The notes: a model not told the origin generated them from the sequence alone. A stretch of 64,000 nucleotides of DNA from Bathynomus jamesi (GCA_023014485.1 JAJOZX010000089.1:1456501-1520500); one strand, 5' to 3'. Numbered from the stretch's first letter, positions 20,975 through 33,540 are shown. Numbers and translations: made by a program.

Positions 20975-21135
20975 TATCAGTGAAGTTAAGCGATATTTGG
21001 TCTGGGTAGTAGTTGGATGGGAGACCGTTCTCCGTGTCCAGATTATGTAGCGACCCGTGGTTCGGATCCCACGTAAAGCTGTAGGTCCCCTCCGTCATAT
21101 GACCTTAGATGTTGCGAAGGAGGTTAAACAATCTC
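20975..21135 (+). mobile_element. 5S-rRNA-derived SINE
   Basis: AGTGAAGTTAAGCGATATTT, GTAGTTGGATGGGAGACCGT and TGGTTCGGATCCCACG, then the tail GTAAAGCTGTAGGTCCCCTC and a TTAAACAATC end. The 5S-like promoter blocks are followed by a tRNA B-box-like GGTTCGGATCC. Confidence 0.88.
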
Positions 21136-21163
21136 AATCATTATTATTATCCTGTTAATTATT

Positions 21164-21392
21164 ATCCTGTTATCTCGGACCCCAGACTTTTTGCCATGTT
21201 CGGACGCCACTTGCCAAATTTCATTGCAAATTTTTTTTTAAATGTTAAGTAACTAACCTAACCTAACCTAACCTAACCCCTAGTTTGGTTAGGTTAGTTA
21301 CTTAACATTTAAAAAAAAATTGGCAATGAAATTTGGCAAGTGGCGTCCGAATCTAGAAAAAAGTCTGGGGTCCGGGATAACAGGAAAGTACC
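21164..21392. mobile_element. Palindromic MITE with TTAGG-type loop
   Basis: Arms start TCCTGTTATCTCGGACCCCA and end with its complement (TGGGGTCCGGGATAACAGGA). Inside, about four CCTAA units (complement TTAGG, the common arthropod telomere word) lie at the turn. A related element is at 42084-42335. No coding capacity. Confidence 0.85.
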
Positions 21393-21399
21393 AAAATAT

Positions 21400-23519
21400 T
21401 TGATGGTTATCCTAAACTTTCTCATTTAGGCCTATTTAAACTATACCAATTACATTTTTCGGTAAATAGTAAGTTTCAGGTGACATCAGTTTTTTGGACC
21501 CCTGACTGGCTGAAAGACGATCTAACCTGGATATTAGTCACCCTGACTGATCCGAAGCGTGAAAATGGGCGTATCACCAAAATCTGTTGTCTCCAAAACT
21601 TGATATTGGCCAATCTTTTTCAAAACAATTTTTAGGGTAGTCCTTAATTAAATAATTACTCAAATTACTTTAATAGACTCGAACATAAAATATTTATGTT
21701 CTCCTTCGAGGCATAAGACTAAATTAGGTCAAGCCAATAACAGTAATAAACAAATATATCGGAAAAAAAAATGAATTAAAAAGAGTAACAAAGTAAGGAG
21801 AGCTTTTTTTTTTTTTTTTTTTATTGTCAACACAAAACACGACAGATGTCCCACGGCACTTCATGTGACGAAAGCCAAGAAAAAATTACATTCATAAACT
21901 GGTGTTACCGTTCACAAAGCCAGGGGGATAATCGTAATAGCAAAAAGTTCTAGGTCACACATAATAAGTTGGGTTGCATTCGCGATAACAAAAGGATAAC
22001 ATTTCTTTTACGAGGCGACACACACACAGACTATATAAGAAAGTTGGGTCATAGGTAAGAAAACAAAGAGTGGACCAAATGGATATGAATAGGCCCTATA
22101 CGGTTTCTCGTATATGATAGGCTGTGTGTTTATCTCGTGAAAGTTGTTTTAAAAACTGATACCATCTGATAAAGCGAAAAACGAGAACTGACACAAACTG
22201 GGCCTATAAAATAGTTTTAAATATCATAAACGCCTCTTATATTCAAAATGCCCACTTAACCTACATTTCCTTTGGTAGGCCTTAGCTGAGAAAATTGCTA
22301 AGGACCAAAGGAAAATAAAGCTCAGGCCGATATACACTGTGTAACTACCAGAGGCTTTGGCTACGTCTCTCTCTCGCTTTATCGATTTATTGAATAACAT
22401 TTATTAATAATAAAATAAATACATTCGTTTTACAATTTGCAATGACACGAATAATTGTGAAGCTCGACTATTTATTTTATTTAATTTGGCCCTTAAGCTT
22501 CAGGCTTTACTACCTTCCATGAAATAGGTTACCAATTTACAGCCGACGACCCTCACCCATCCCATCTAAAAATAAGTCCCTATAAATCTCCAACAGAAAA
22601 TTTGCTTGCGAGTTGTAGGCTAGGCCTACTACAAACCACTGTTTTTCCTCGAACATAATCCAAACCCACGCTCAATCACCCCCAATCTTCAGTCGAGAAA
22701 ATCCGACCACAATATCGTAGATTTAGAAGCCACACAAAAACTTTCAGCTAAGGTGACAGAGAGCAAAAACTTACCCTTTCAAGATGGAAACATACGACCC
22801 TATTACGCATACTTAATGAAATAGTCTTAAATAAGTCTCGTACGCGACCTCAATTGGAATAAAGATGCGCGAGTAGTCTCTAATAAAGTTCTCTTTCAAA
22901 ACGTGACACGGTTACCTTACAATTTACCGACACGAGAATTCGGTGTAGTACCCGAGTTTCCATCATTGGTAGTATAAATTTATATCATTCTCTCGACGCC
23001 AAATGCCCACCTGAGGATTATTACACTTTAAAATGAAGTTGTATTTGCTCTCTCGCCGAACCATGAACTCTGATGTTAGACTTTTTATAATAATAATAAA
23101 ATAGTATTAAGATAGTACTCAACAAGGATTAAGTTTAATTTGATTTTTATACCCTCGAGACAATTAAGCTAAAGTAGTTCTTGTATAACTCAAGGTTGGT
23201 GAAACTTAAAAGATTTACTGGCGACAACTTTACGTGTGTGTGTGTGTTCTTGGCTACCCAACAAAAGTGCGACCATTTGGCTAATTTTCAAGTAGGACCT
23301 ATTTTAAATAAAGTTGGACCCTACAGCCTGGTACCATTTTCTTTCTTGAAATTTCGTCTTCCATCTTAGCTAGAGAGAGGGAGGTGCAAGGCCCATAAAG
23401 ATGTAGGACGCTTTTAAGCCTATAGCCTAAGTCTCTTCGGGTCTACCAATCTATTCTTTTGTATAATATAGAAATTTGAGATACCTACGAAAGAAAATTG
23501 TGCTCTGCTAAGTTATAAA

Positions 23520-23550
<31 letters not shown>
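21400..23550. other. Long non-coding region
   Basis: No coding segment with recognisable similarity. A poly(T) of about 23 nt starts at 21807, and (CA)n is at 23520-23536. It would be first-intron sequence if the Outspread-like gene continues leftward. Confidence 0.4.
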
Positions 23551-23553
23551 ATT

Positions 23554-23981
23554 TAGTGGTGGACCGGATATCCGCATTTCTGACTGCGGATGTTACCTCT
23601 AACAAATTATGCAATTTACAATTAAATTAGCTAATAAAGTAGCTTATAAGGCCCAGTCATGCACATTTCATGTAAAGTATTAATTATTAATGAACAAAAC
23701 TATATAAACCTCAAAATATAAATACCTGGTAACAGAAAATTTTCCGAGGCTGAAACTCTTGAGAAAGTTATTATTTTTATCATAATGAAAACATTAATAT
23801 TAATTTTAATTCTTATGCATTGCCTGCCATAATAGTAATATCACGAAATTTGAAAAATTATGTCAATCTATTAATATAATATAGAATTATGAATATATAA
23901 CTAAATATCCGCATCCGCGGATATTGAAATTAAAAATCCGCATCCGCAGATGTTGAAAAACTGACATCCGGTCCACCACTA
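23554..23981. mobile_element. Non-autonomous hAT MITE
   Basis: TIRs TAGTGGTGGACCGGATATCC and CATCCGGTCCACCACTA, with subterminal repeats of ATCCGCATCCGCGGAT. No transposase. It is embedded in (TA)n at both sides, so the target duplication is unreadable. The TIR resembles that of the hAT at 8868. Confidence 0.85.
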
Positions 23982-24005
23982 ATATATATATATATATATA
24001 TATAT

Positions 24006-24282
24006 CTTTTTTTTTTTTTAAGTTCGGGAAGAACCGATTCGCCTCTATTTAAAAGGGCATATCTCAGCGGAAAAACAAAGAAAAAGTGAGAGGAAAGACA
24101 GAGGAAAAAGAAAGGGTGGAGGGGACAATCGAAGTGGAAAAAGACCAAGGATGACAAGGACTGCAGGGTCGAGCCCCATCATCCTTGGGTGCTAGGGCCG
24201 GGAGGGCGCACGTGAAACCTCCAGGAACAAGCACGTACAAACGAGCACAAAGAGCACGAGCTTAGAACCCCCTTGCGGGGAC
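24006..24282 (-). mobile_element. Poly(A)-tailed SINE-like retroposon
   Basis: A ~275-bp unit nearly identical to 62722-62998 on the opposite strand. Both begin CCCCGCAAGGGGGTTCTAAG, run through CCTTGGTCTTTTTCCACTTC and end in poly(A) (here poly(T) at 24006). Retroposition is inferred from the tail. No tRNA or 5S head is recognised. Both copies lie within (TA)n tracts. Confidence 0.8.
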
Positions 24283-24615
24283 ATATATATATATAAGATA
24301 AAGGTTATTTTTGCAAAATTATAGAAGTACTTTGAGTTAAAGTCGAAAAACCATGCGACTATCGGACCTTTCAAAAACGAGAACTGCTTTATCTGATGAT
24401 CTAACAAAAGCATCCGAAATATTAAGAGCTCAGAACGAATCATCTTTCAGTATCCCAAAAACTGACAAACTGATATACGATAGAAACGCGTTCTTTGAAG
24501 AAGAACTACAAGGGGAAAGTATAACGGACTTCGACTTTACGACAGATGATATTACGCAAGCTATAAGGAAACTAAAAACACACTCAGCGGCAGGACCGGA
24601 TAAATGGAATGCCAG

Positions 24616-24747
24616 TTTATATATATACATATGTTAACGTACGGCCACATATGCAGTGTCCTCCCTTTTTGGAAATGGCCACCCTAAGGACAGAGTGGTC
24701 AAAAGGCGGACTGTCCGCCTAAAGCCGGACGTCTGGCCACCCTATAT
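24616..24747. mobile_element. hAT-type end inserted in LINE
   Basis: It interrupts the LINE between ATGCCA and a second ATGCCA, as shown by the uninterrupted relative at 4230-4377. The right end is the complement of TAGGGTGGCCAGACGTCCGG, a hAT-like terminus. The left part contains a second GGCCACCCTAAG. No coding capacity. Confidence 0.65.
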
Positions 24748-25440
24748 GCCACACTGATCAAAAACTGCAAGAATGCAATCGCTGAGCCCCTACATTGGAT
24801 ATGGAGACGATCACTAGACACAGGAGAAATACCGGGCATCCTGAAGAGCGCGAACATAGTCCCAATATATAGAGGAGATCGATCCGAGGCCAAAAACCAT
24901 AGGCCAGTGTCGCTTCCATCTCATCTCACTAAAATATTTGAAAGAATAGTTAAACAGAAAATCTGACTTTTTCGAAACTCAGAAAATATTCAATGATAAC
25001 CAACATGGGTTTCGGTCAGGCAGATCATGCCTATCAACTAATGGAACACTACAACAACAATATTGATGCACTTGAAAGTAATGAAAACTAGGATGTAATA
25101 TACACAGACTTTGCCAAAGTGTTCGACAAGTGTGACCATGGAATCATAATACAAAGTGAAGTATATGGGAATAACAGGAAAAGTAGGAAAATGGATATGA
25201 TTTCCTTAGTGAGCGGCGGCAAGTCGTTACAATACAAGGATCATCATCTTCAGAATCAGAGGTCCTCAGCTCAGCACCACAAGGAACAGTATTAACTCCA
25301 CTACTCTTCATAATCATGCTAACTGACATACAGTAGATGAGGACGTTACCGGAGACAGCACAGTAACATCCTTTGCCGATGACACAAAGATCAGTAGAAA
25401 AATAAGAAACCCAGAAGATATAGGATCTCTACAAACCGAC

Positions 25441-25824
25441 ATGAACAGAATCTACAAGGGGACGAAAGACAACAATATGAAGTTTAACACTGAGAAATTT
25501 CAGCTGTTACGGTACGGAAAAAGAGAAGACCTAAAATCCATGGAATATTATACCCCAAATGGACAGGAAATTCAGAGAAATTCTAGAGCAAAAGATTTAG
25601 GGGTTGTAATGACTGATGATGCAAAATTTGAAACACAAAATAAGATAGCAGTAAACACAGCAAAGAGAATAACTGGGCAGATATTGAGAACCTTTAAACG
25701 AAGGGATAGGAATATAATGATTCCTCTACTGAAAACACTGATCATACCCAAATTGGAATACTGCTCGGCCCTAACATCCCCATATAAAAAAAAGAGACAT
25801 CAGACACCTAGAAGGGATTCATAG
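25441..25824 (+). pseudogene. LINE RT thumb / C-terminal region, part 1
   Basis: NMKFNTEKFQLLRYGKRED, then YYTPNGQEIQRNSRAKDLGV (the common LINE 'LGV' block), NTAKRITGQILRTFKRRD and LIIPKLEYCSALTSPYKK. It is shifted out of frame at about 25785. Its close relative is on minus at 60035-60580, so this family was recently active. Confidence 0.88.
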
Positions 25825-25954
25825 AAGCTTCACAGCCAACAACAAGGGGTGCAAAGAACTAAATTACTGGGAAAGGTTACGCGAACTAAACCTATATTCA
25901 CTGGAAAGGAGGAGAGAGAGAGATATATGCACCATTATTTACACTTGGAAAATA

Positions 25955-26320
25955 ATGGAGAAACTAGTCCCTAATCTTACTCTGAACCCCGTAACTCCCC
26001 AAACAACGGTGGAAAGTAGAAAAGGAAGACTGTGTCGTGTTCCCAAATTAAAGGCGAGACAGGGAACATCCTTAACCCTGAAAGAAAATAGTTTTGTTGC
26101 GAGAGGACCAAGACTGTTTAATCAGCTGCCCAAAGACCTAAGGAACACGAAAGGTGTTGCGGTAGACATCTTCAAAAGAAAATTAGACGCCTGGCTCAGA
26201 ACAATCCCCAATGAGCCGGGCGTACCTGGCTATGTGAGGTGGAGAGTACAAGAAACCAACTCACTACTTCACCAAGCCAACTCGAGAGGAGGGGCGACAA
26301 GCTTGACCTTCGTGAAATGA
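25955..26320 (+). pseudogene. LINE RT C-terminal region, part 2
   Basis: MEKLVPNLTLNPVTPQTTVE, RGPRLFNQLPKDLRNTKGVA and a C-terminus NSRGGATSLTFVK followed by TGA. The final stretch recurs at 45875-45945 and on minus at 59806-60027. Confidence 0.88.
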
Positions 26321-26379
26321 GGAATCATCGCGCGGAACCTTTAAAAGCTTGAAAGGTATATATATATATATATGAGCAT

Positions 26380-26780
26380 TCGGTTGGTTGTGATCATTCA
26401 TTTAATATTTGTAATTTTTCTATTTTGTCATCATTTGTTAATGTTAATCTGAAAATATTTAGTGACTATGGTCATGAAACAGCTCCATTCGACCTCTTAA
26501 TTAATGACTTGGCTGCTTCCATAAAACAAGTGTCCAAACCAGCCAAATTTTACTCATTGTCTATCGTAAATTTTTGGTGTTGTAGTTTTACTTTTTGCGA
26601 GTTCCGTTCCGTCTGCGAAATTTGTTTCATAACTTCGTTCTGCTTTTATAAATCGGTTTTTCTTTTGTGTATTTGTAATCTTTTTTGATTTGCTGAAGAG
26701 GATTCCAGTTAAATATTCGAAACGTGCTGTTGGAATAAATGTTTTATGCAGTCGCTTTAGTCCATCTTTCTGGGTAATTC
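26380..26780 (+). mobile_element. Possible Penelope-like 3' end
   Basis: A short open frame (26425-26688) of unknown identity is followed by GCTGAAGAGGATTCCAGTTA and ATTCGAAACGTGCTG. CTGAAGA...CGAAAC is the arrangement of a hammerhead core found at the 3' end of Penelope-like elements. Stem pairing is poor. It may simply be a remnant. Confidence 0.4.
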
Positions 26781-29180
26781 TAGTTTCCTAGAAACCTAGT
26801 CATAGCTTATATATAAATGTGTGTGTGTGTGTGTGTGTGTCATTGGTAGGGTACTTGAAACCTTACAACTGTAAAGGTTTCATCACTCGTAAATATTCAG
26901 CTTAACAAAATAAATACGTTTGCTCTCTCTCGTGTGTGTGTGTATATATATATATAACTTGAGTAGCCTACAGTCAGATAACTACTATTACTGTACTTTG
27001 TTCGCCTGACTTCCCAAGGCTACAGTATATATGTATCAAATCCTATGAAGGCCTAAGGCTGTACAATAAGTTTTCCTCCCAAAGAAATATTTCGGACATT
27101 ATATTCTTAGTATATTTTTCTAGAAATATGTAGTTTACACTGTTGTCTCGTCACAGGACTATGTAGGTTTAGTTTTTGAAATCTCCAATAAGGCCTATTC
27201 AGTACCATATTGTCTATAGAATTTAATTTACTTTTAAAAACGTTGCCAATTACTCTATATTTTGAATTACAGTGGGTGTTTTTTTTACAAGAGTACATTA
27301 CAGGCTTTTGAGGAATTTTGGAATTTTAGGTTTAGGTTAGGTTATGTTATGTTATATATTAAAACTGTTTTTTTCAGATTGTTTTTTTTTGTTGTTTGAA
27401 CGAAATTAACCTTCATTCAAACCGCATCAAAAACCATCAGAAAACATAGTTTTGTTTTACAAAGCCTGTGATGTACATTTGTAAAAATTTACCTTACAGT
27501 GTACACATCTGTAAGAGAAGAGTAAGCGAAATCATCATTATTTTCAAGAAAATCGGCCTTAAAATTCTTGTTAACAAGGTATTGTGAATGGCTTCGAAAT
27601 CATCTTCACAGACCCAGGAAGCAATCAACCCTAACAGACATCTTTCACTCTTAGCTTGTTTGGATATGAGTAGGATGAAATAAGTTATCTTCTAATCAGC
27701 CCGTGCAAGATAGCAAACCTGTTCTGTTGAGTGTCAAAATATCCATACCCGCAGATGGAGCCATTTACCATGGCGCCAAGTATGCGACCTCAGCAGAAGA
27801 AATAATACAGAGAACCTTCGCGCATGCGCGACCGATGAACGTTTTATGTTTGATGTCACGTACACGCAATCTTTGTCTACACGCGCGGATACTGTACGTT
27901 CTACTGGCGTTTCAAAGTATTCATAAGATAACTGTGCACGGGAATTTTTTCATTTGACACTGACATTTAAGGAAGTATTGGATTTACAATTCACGCAATT
28001 ACTGTAAGTGACACTAAACACGTACTTTAAATTAAGATATCTACCTGTACAGTACAAGGAAATTGGAATTGCAGACAGTAACCCAGTTTTTTAACACCTT
28101 CGAAAACGTTCAAAGCGTTTTATATCGATTAGCTCTTTTTATGGCGCCACATGTGGCTCGATTTTATATACCAGTAACATTTATATGGTGATTAAATGAA
28201 GTAATAAAACCACATTTACAAAAAAGGCTCTATCAATAATATCAGTCTGAGGAAATACAAATTATTATTACAGACCATAACTAAGCACATGCTCTGGGTT
28301 TAATTAGCCAGGTGTCGTAAGCTCAAGGTTTAATTATAGTATTAATTCGTCAACTACTGCATGAGATAGATAGCCTGATCGTACAAAATTCTAGACCCTG
28401 CTCAATAAAGCATATCAAAAACCTTCTTGCATTCAATATTTCACAGAATATAAGCAAGTTTTTGGAATTTATCTACATTATATATTCGCTATAATTTCAA
28501 TGACTGTCCAATGTCTGAATTCAATCTCAAGTGGTGTCAACACTGTAAAGCCAAATTAGGTATATTTGATGACTGTGATAAGATTAGAGAAACAAACCAC
28601 AACATCGATTTCAAATTACAAAATTTTCTTGAAGTATAAAAAAGTATTCATTAATATCTTATAAATATCTGTGACCCGTACGAATTAATCTATTTTAAAT
28701 GATCGTGATAAACACTTTTAAACTAATAAATCTTTTAACTATTGTTTGATGTACCGTTTGCGAAGCTTAAACATGGGTTAAACCATATATGGCAAAACTT
28801 TACTAATCAGAGACAGTTCAGTGTGTCCATAACAGTTCCGTAATATGCTAAATAAGGTAGGTTGATAAAACTTGGGTTAGATTAAGCTAGTTTAGGTTAG
28901 TAATTAGGGCCCAATGAACTGACTGAACTGTATGGATAGTAGAGAGTTACCAAACTTTACTGTCCAGAAACAGACTCCATAACATTATATTATATTAATT
29001 AGATTAGATTAGGCTAGGTTAGGTTAGGTAGGTTAGGTTGATTAGGTTAAGCTAGGCTAGTTTAGTAATTAGGGCTCTACAGATTCCGTCTTTGAACACT
29101 GTCTGGATAGTAAAGTTTTACTCCCTCTATTTGTAAAGTGATAGGCATGTTCTTACGATTTAATGCTAAGTTACCATAAG
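26780..29180. other. Non-coding region
   Basis: (GT)n at 26818-26840, (TA)n near 26943, and TTAGG-like clusters at 28860-29050 (AGGTTAGGTTAGG). No conserved coding segment recognised. 27703-27957 is open but without similarity to anything I know. Confidence 0.4.
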
Positions 29181-29185
29181 GACGT

Positions 29186-29633
29186 TTGGATCTTTTCCGT
29201 TTGACTGCCGCCATTGAAACATACTGTAAGAGGTGAGTGCCCCCAGCCTTCTTTACTTAGCCTTATGAGGCTAACTAACGAAAATATCACGACCTAACCT
29301 AACCAATCGTTAGGTCAACTGTACGACCTTGACGATTGGTTAGGTTAAGTCGTGATATTTTTGTTAGTTAGCCTTATAAAGCTAACTAAAGAAGGCTGGA
29401 GGCCCTGATCTTCAGGTGATCCCCTTATTTTTCTGAGTACACGATTAAAACTTAAAAATTAAGCATGGATCTTGAAAGTAATTAAAATTGTTTATAAGAA
29501 ACAAAACTTGAAGGGGAAATTAAGAAAAGCTTTTTTATAAAGTAACTTATTTTGTATCATCAAGACATTTCAGTTAAAATACAAAAAGTTTAATTATGTT
29601 TCAATGGCGGCAGTCAAACGGAAAAGATTTGGA
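29186..29633. mobile_element. Foldback element containing a palindromic MITE
   Basis: Outer inverted repeats: CCGTTTGACTGCCGCCATTG at about 29199-29218 and its complement at 29602-29621. Inside, 29250-29402 is a palindrome with AACGAAAATATCACGACCTA arms of the same family as 33541 and 42084. Its right end lies within 50 bp of the donor site of the Outspread-like exon. Confidence 0.75.
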
Positions 29634-29680
29634 TGTTTTTGCTTATCTTCGTATAGGCCTATTTCACTAATAATACTTAC

Positions 29681-29800
29681 TCTATTGGACTCGAGAGCTT
29701 CTGCAGAATGTTCCTCACGCTGTCGGAAACAGTTTGCACATTTTATTTTGTTAAAAATATTCGGCTGAAACTTTCTACACTCGCTTTTAAAATTGGACAT
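29681..29800 (-). CDS. Outspread/MPRIP-like protein, first coding exon
   Basis: ATG at 29800 gives 40 codons, [20 protein letters not shown] then [20 protein letters not shown], followed by a strong donor AGA|GTAAGT (29681/29680). The Cys-x-Lys-Phe ... IFNK..C.NCF.. block is the conserved N-terminus of the Outspread / MPRIP / TRIOBP family, actin-binding PH-domain proteins (MPRIP also binds RhoA and myosin phosphatase). The PH domains would lie in later exons to the left. I could not find one in 1-29680, so the first intron is long or the next exon is outside. The exon ends in phase 0. Confidence 0.7.
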
Positions 29801-31174
29801 GATTAACTGTTACTTCGGCTCAAGTTGTCCAATTAACATTCAAGATATTCGAGTAATTTGTGCAGAAAGTTCACTTGATTTTGAAACATTATCATAACTA
29901 ATGGTTTTACAGTTACTCAAAATTTGAGACTTTTATGCAGTCCCACATATGACTTTTTCTTTTCGTTTCAAATAAGCAACATTGCCTTTTTACTTCACTG
30001 AATAATCAATGATATAGACCAAATAATTGTACGACATTTGGAAAGCAAATATGAATGAAATTATTCCAGACTGAATAAACAATTCGGTAGTAGCGAGTTG
30101 GAACCGTTTTCGGCAACAGGTGAAATGAACTTTTTAAATATTTTGACCTGGAATTCCTTTTTTTATAGCCAGGTACACACTTTACAATAAAATTCAAGGT
30201 AACGTAGTACAGCTAGCTAAGCTCTAGCTACCTGTCACAGCCTGGGGCCCCTGGCTTCGAATCTTGGGAGAAATATAAAAGCCCCTTTATATAAATCTCA
30301 AACTTTCCAATTCAAACAAAAATCTCGGTTCGAACTAAACACACTAGGATACAAACTTCAAATAAAAATTTTAGTATATTTGCGAAAGTTCACTAATACG
30401 TTTGAGAGTTATTTAAGAAGTGTGTAACACAACAAAATCACGAATGATTTTGTGTGACAGGACGTCCACTCACATCACATGTCTAAGTACTTGTGAATAC
30501 AATTCCGTCGAGTACATTCGGAGAGCAGCCGAAAGGAACACGATTGAGTTGCCAAGTGCCTCCAGACACTAAAATACTGGTACAATTATTTGAGATTATT
30601 GTAATTAACTGTCGTATTCATTATTAATTACATTTTTATTTTTACTTTAAGGGAATCAAATTCGTATAATTACCTCCTTTCAGTAATAATTCAAAATTTT
30701 GAGTCAAGCATCCGCCACTAAACGAACAAGAATGCATATTAGTCAAAAATGGGTATTTGCAACCAACATACTGTGACCTCACTACGCACTATTGGGTAGA
30801 TCCGCTGTTGGAAGCAAGTTTTTCGAAAATATTTTAGTTAAAAAATATATTTATATACAGAATTAATATACTTACATAAATCTGATATATCCTTTTCTAC
30901 GATTTTCAGAGGTTGTTCGTTCGATGATTTTGCAAATGAGATTAATCCGATCATACCATACCCAAAAACAAACACCAATACATCCCTATATTGACCAATG
31001 TTGACCTATTCAATGGAATTCCTACGCAAGGAGCAGCAAAGTGACAACTTCCAAAATATGTTCGCATACCAATATTGTTAGGATTAAGAAAACTAGCAAG
31101 TAAAAATAGCCATTTATTAACAGGGTAACGAGTAACTTCTATATCACATATGCAAAAGAAGACTTCATATTTAC

Positions 31175-31221
<47 letters not shown>

Positions 31222-31802
31222 GTCTGCATCAATTATCCCTTTCGTGACTGATAAGAGAAAATAGTATTACAGTTCAAATACTGGAACTTTTTAAATAAAA
31301 AAAAATTCATTAATAAAAAGACGGAATTTTATTATCAAGCGACCCTATTGTGAAATGTGACACTCCCAAATAATGGCACAGTTTGACACTTAACGATTCA
31401 AAAGCTCCGTAACTGTTGTCAATCCATAGAAATATTTGTACTAAATGTTGGATTTTTTTTATTTTTTTTTTATTTTGCGATTCATAATTTAATCTCGAAT
31501 TTGGTAATTATTTTAACCAAATTAATAATTAAAATTTGTAATAAAGTATTTACTAATTATTAATATTTTATTTGAAAATTTGGTTGAAGACTATTTCATC
31601 CCTGGATTCAGAACAGGATCCCCTACATGGAGTACCTCGGGATTCATACAAGAATCCTTTAAAATTCGCGTAAAATGGTTCCGTGGAATTCATACAAACG
31701 CGTCTTGGGATTAAAATGAAGACACCCCCTCCGCCCACAGCACTCTTTAGGGATTCACACTACGGCTGCGCGGAATTTAAAAAAAAAAGGATTCCTCAGA
31801 AT
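29801..31802. other. Intergenic region between MMS19 and the Outspread-like gene
   Basis: About 2 kb between the MMS19 stop (31803) and the start codon of the next gene on the same strand. It should hold the MMS19 3' UTR and the promoter and 5' UTR of the Outspread-like gene. I see no clear TATA box or other decisive element. (TA)n at 31187-31219. Confidence 0.55.
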
Positions 31803-31895
31803 TCATACGAGAACCCAGGCACACCTCGCGTTCGCTGCAGCCCGCCTCACCACTCTCTTTCTATCGTCCAAAGCGGATTTCAATCCATGAATGAC
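31803..31895 (-). CDS. MMS19: MMS19 last coding exon
   Basis: 93 nt from GTGACAG|GTCATT to the TGA stop at 31803-31805. It encodes VIHGLKSALDDRKRVVRRAA and ANARCAWVLV. LDD.KR.VR..A..AR..W is the signature C-terminus of MMS19, so the reading frame end is secure. Confidence 0.94.
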   Translation of the reverse strand, partial: VIHGLKSALDDRKRVVRRAAANARCAWVLV

Positions 31896-32114
31896 CTGTC
31901 ACGAAGGAGAAACCAAAATGAACTTTAATTTTGGACTTTCAAAATGACGCACCTAAAACTTACACACTGCAATCCACTTACAAATAAATATTCACAAATT
32001 AAAATTTAATTTAAGATTTCGAGGAAAAATAATACGTTAAACAATGAAAATTTTTATCCAACTTTAACCTCCTGTAAGAATGTCTTAAATAAACAGCCTC
32101 ATTATTATCTTGCA

Positions 32115-32192
32115 AATATCTCCCAACAGGATTCGAACTCGGGACCTTTGACTCGGAGTTCGGGCCGATGACCACTGGGCTACAACAAGATA
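32115..32192 (-). repeat. tRNA-like SINE head
   Basis: The reverse complement has A-box-like TAGCCCAGTGGTCATCGG and B-box GAGTTCGAATCC. It lies in the last MMS19 intron next to (GT)n at 32196-32214. It lacks a convincing acceptor stem, so it is called SINE-derived rather than a tRNA gene. Confidence 0.55.
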
Positions 32193-32258
32193 AAGTGTGT
32201 GTGTGTGTGTGTGTGATCTTAAAAATTAAATTTACCACCTGACGAAGTGGAAGCTCAC

Positions 32259-32339
32259 CTCTTGTTTAAGTGGCATTATTATGGCTGGAGGAAGTAGTGC
32301 CAAAGCTTCGAGGCACTCCAAAGCCTTTACTTTGACGGT
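32259..32339 (-). CDS. MMS19: MMS19 penultimate exon
   Basis: 81 nt, 27 codons, between CCTTGCAG|ACCG and AGAG|GTGAGC. It encodes TVKVKALECLEALALLPPAI then IMPLKQE, the conserved HEAT helix before the C-terminal helix. Phase 0 at both ends. Confidence 0.92.
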
Positions 32340-33540
32340 CTGCAAGGGAAATTATCAGTAATTATAATTGGAATAGGCCTAGTTCTACTTTACTCTCTAT
32401 TAATAATAATAATAAACAAAAACAGGATCAGAATTAAATGTTTGCAAGGAAAAATGAAATGGTAAACGCATTTTCGGTGCCCAAACTTGAACCGTGAAGG
32501 GCCATTTGAAAAGGGTAGTCCTGGGTATCGGGCCGCACACTAACAATTTCTTAAAAGTGTGCATTTTAACTCGGGTCAATAAAAGAAAAAACTTAGCGAT
32601 CATCATATTTTCGCTTTTTTTATATACAAATTACAGTGAATTTTACATTTCTAGCTATTGCGACATCTTTGACCTATTTTGATTTCGTACAAGTTCAACA
32701 GGGCCACAGGACACGAAGTCCGTTCGTTCGAGGGGGGATACTTTGGTAACAACCCCTGATTTTGAAGGATTATTAAGCAAAAAATGTCCAACAAAAAACT
32801 CTGAAATGAAAACGTTACACTTTAAATCAGTTCACTTTTAATATTTTGAAACTTGTTCCGAAGAGATTTGTTAAGGCAAATCCTTCCTAATAGTCTCTCT
32901 TTGCATTTAGCCATAACCGGCTCTCCATCTCAGGCTTCAATTAGGCTTTGAAAATGCTGGTATAAACTTCTGTTCGTAGTAGTTAGGCTTGTCATTTTGG
33001 TCCAAGTTTTTTTTTCCTCCCATTCCTCTTTTCATGTGCTGACGAGGATGTTCATATGGTCACCAAAAACGCTTACCATTCGATCTCCTTTGATCTCTTT
33101 AACCTTTCATTGTTAATTAGTAGAGTTAAATATCAAAATCTGACTAATACGAAAGGCTAAAATCAGACGAAATAAAATCTATTTTCAACATCCGCAACTT
33201 GAAACCACGATATTTTGAGACAAAAAATCTCGGTATAATTAATTCAGCGTTACTAAAAAATGATTACTCGGATCAGTCACTGGTTTAAATCTCAACAAAC
33301 GAGGAACGATTAATATAAAACTTATGAAGTTACGTACAATTCACTTCTTTGTTACAATATTTAACAAATAATAACTTATTACAGGCTTCTCCCAGTGCAC
33401 TGAAATTCCTTTACAAATACAGTACTGTACTGATAGGGTAGAGAGAGCGCGCGCGCTTCCCTCCTCTCAGAATAGACACAATTCCCTCATTCTTTGTGAT
33501 AACAATCATCTTTCCTATTACTGCAACTTAATAATAATAA

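Larger units (their letters stand above)
24300..26350 (+). mobile_element. CR1/jockey-like LINE, decayed
   Basis: Plus-strand LINE running from the pre-RT region to its 3' end (GGAATCATCGCGCGGAACC then (TA)n). RT landmarks in order: HSAAGPDKW near 24590, VPIYRGDRSEAKNHRPVSLP near 24870, NQHGFRSGRSC near 25000, YTDFAKVFDKCDHG near 25105, PQGTVLTPLLFI near 25280 and SFADDTKIS (catalytic DD) near 25370. Several frameshifts. A hAT end is inserted at 24616-24747. Confidence 0.9.

Noticed and set aside
25144..25329. Antisense frame within the LINE
   Set aside because: Shadow of the RT coding strand.
30951..31232. Minus-strand frame with KWLFLLASFLNPNNIGMRTYFG
   Set aside because: It begins in a (TA)n tract, has no similarity I can support and no splice signals.
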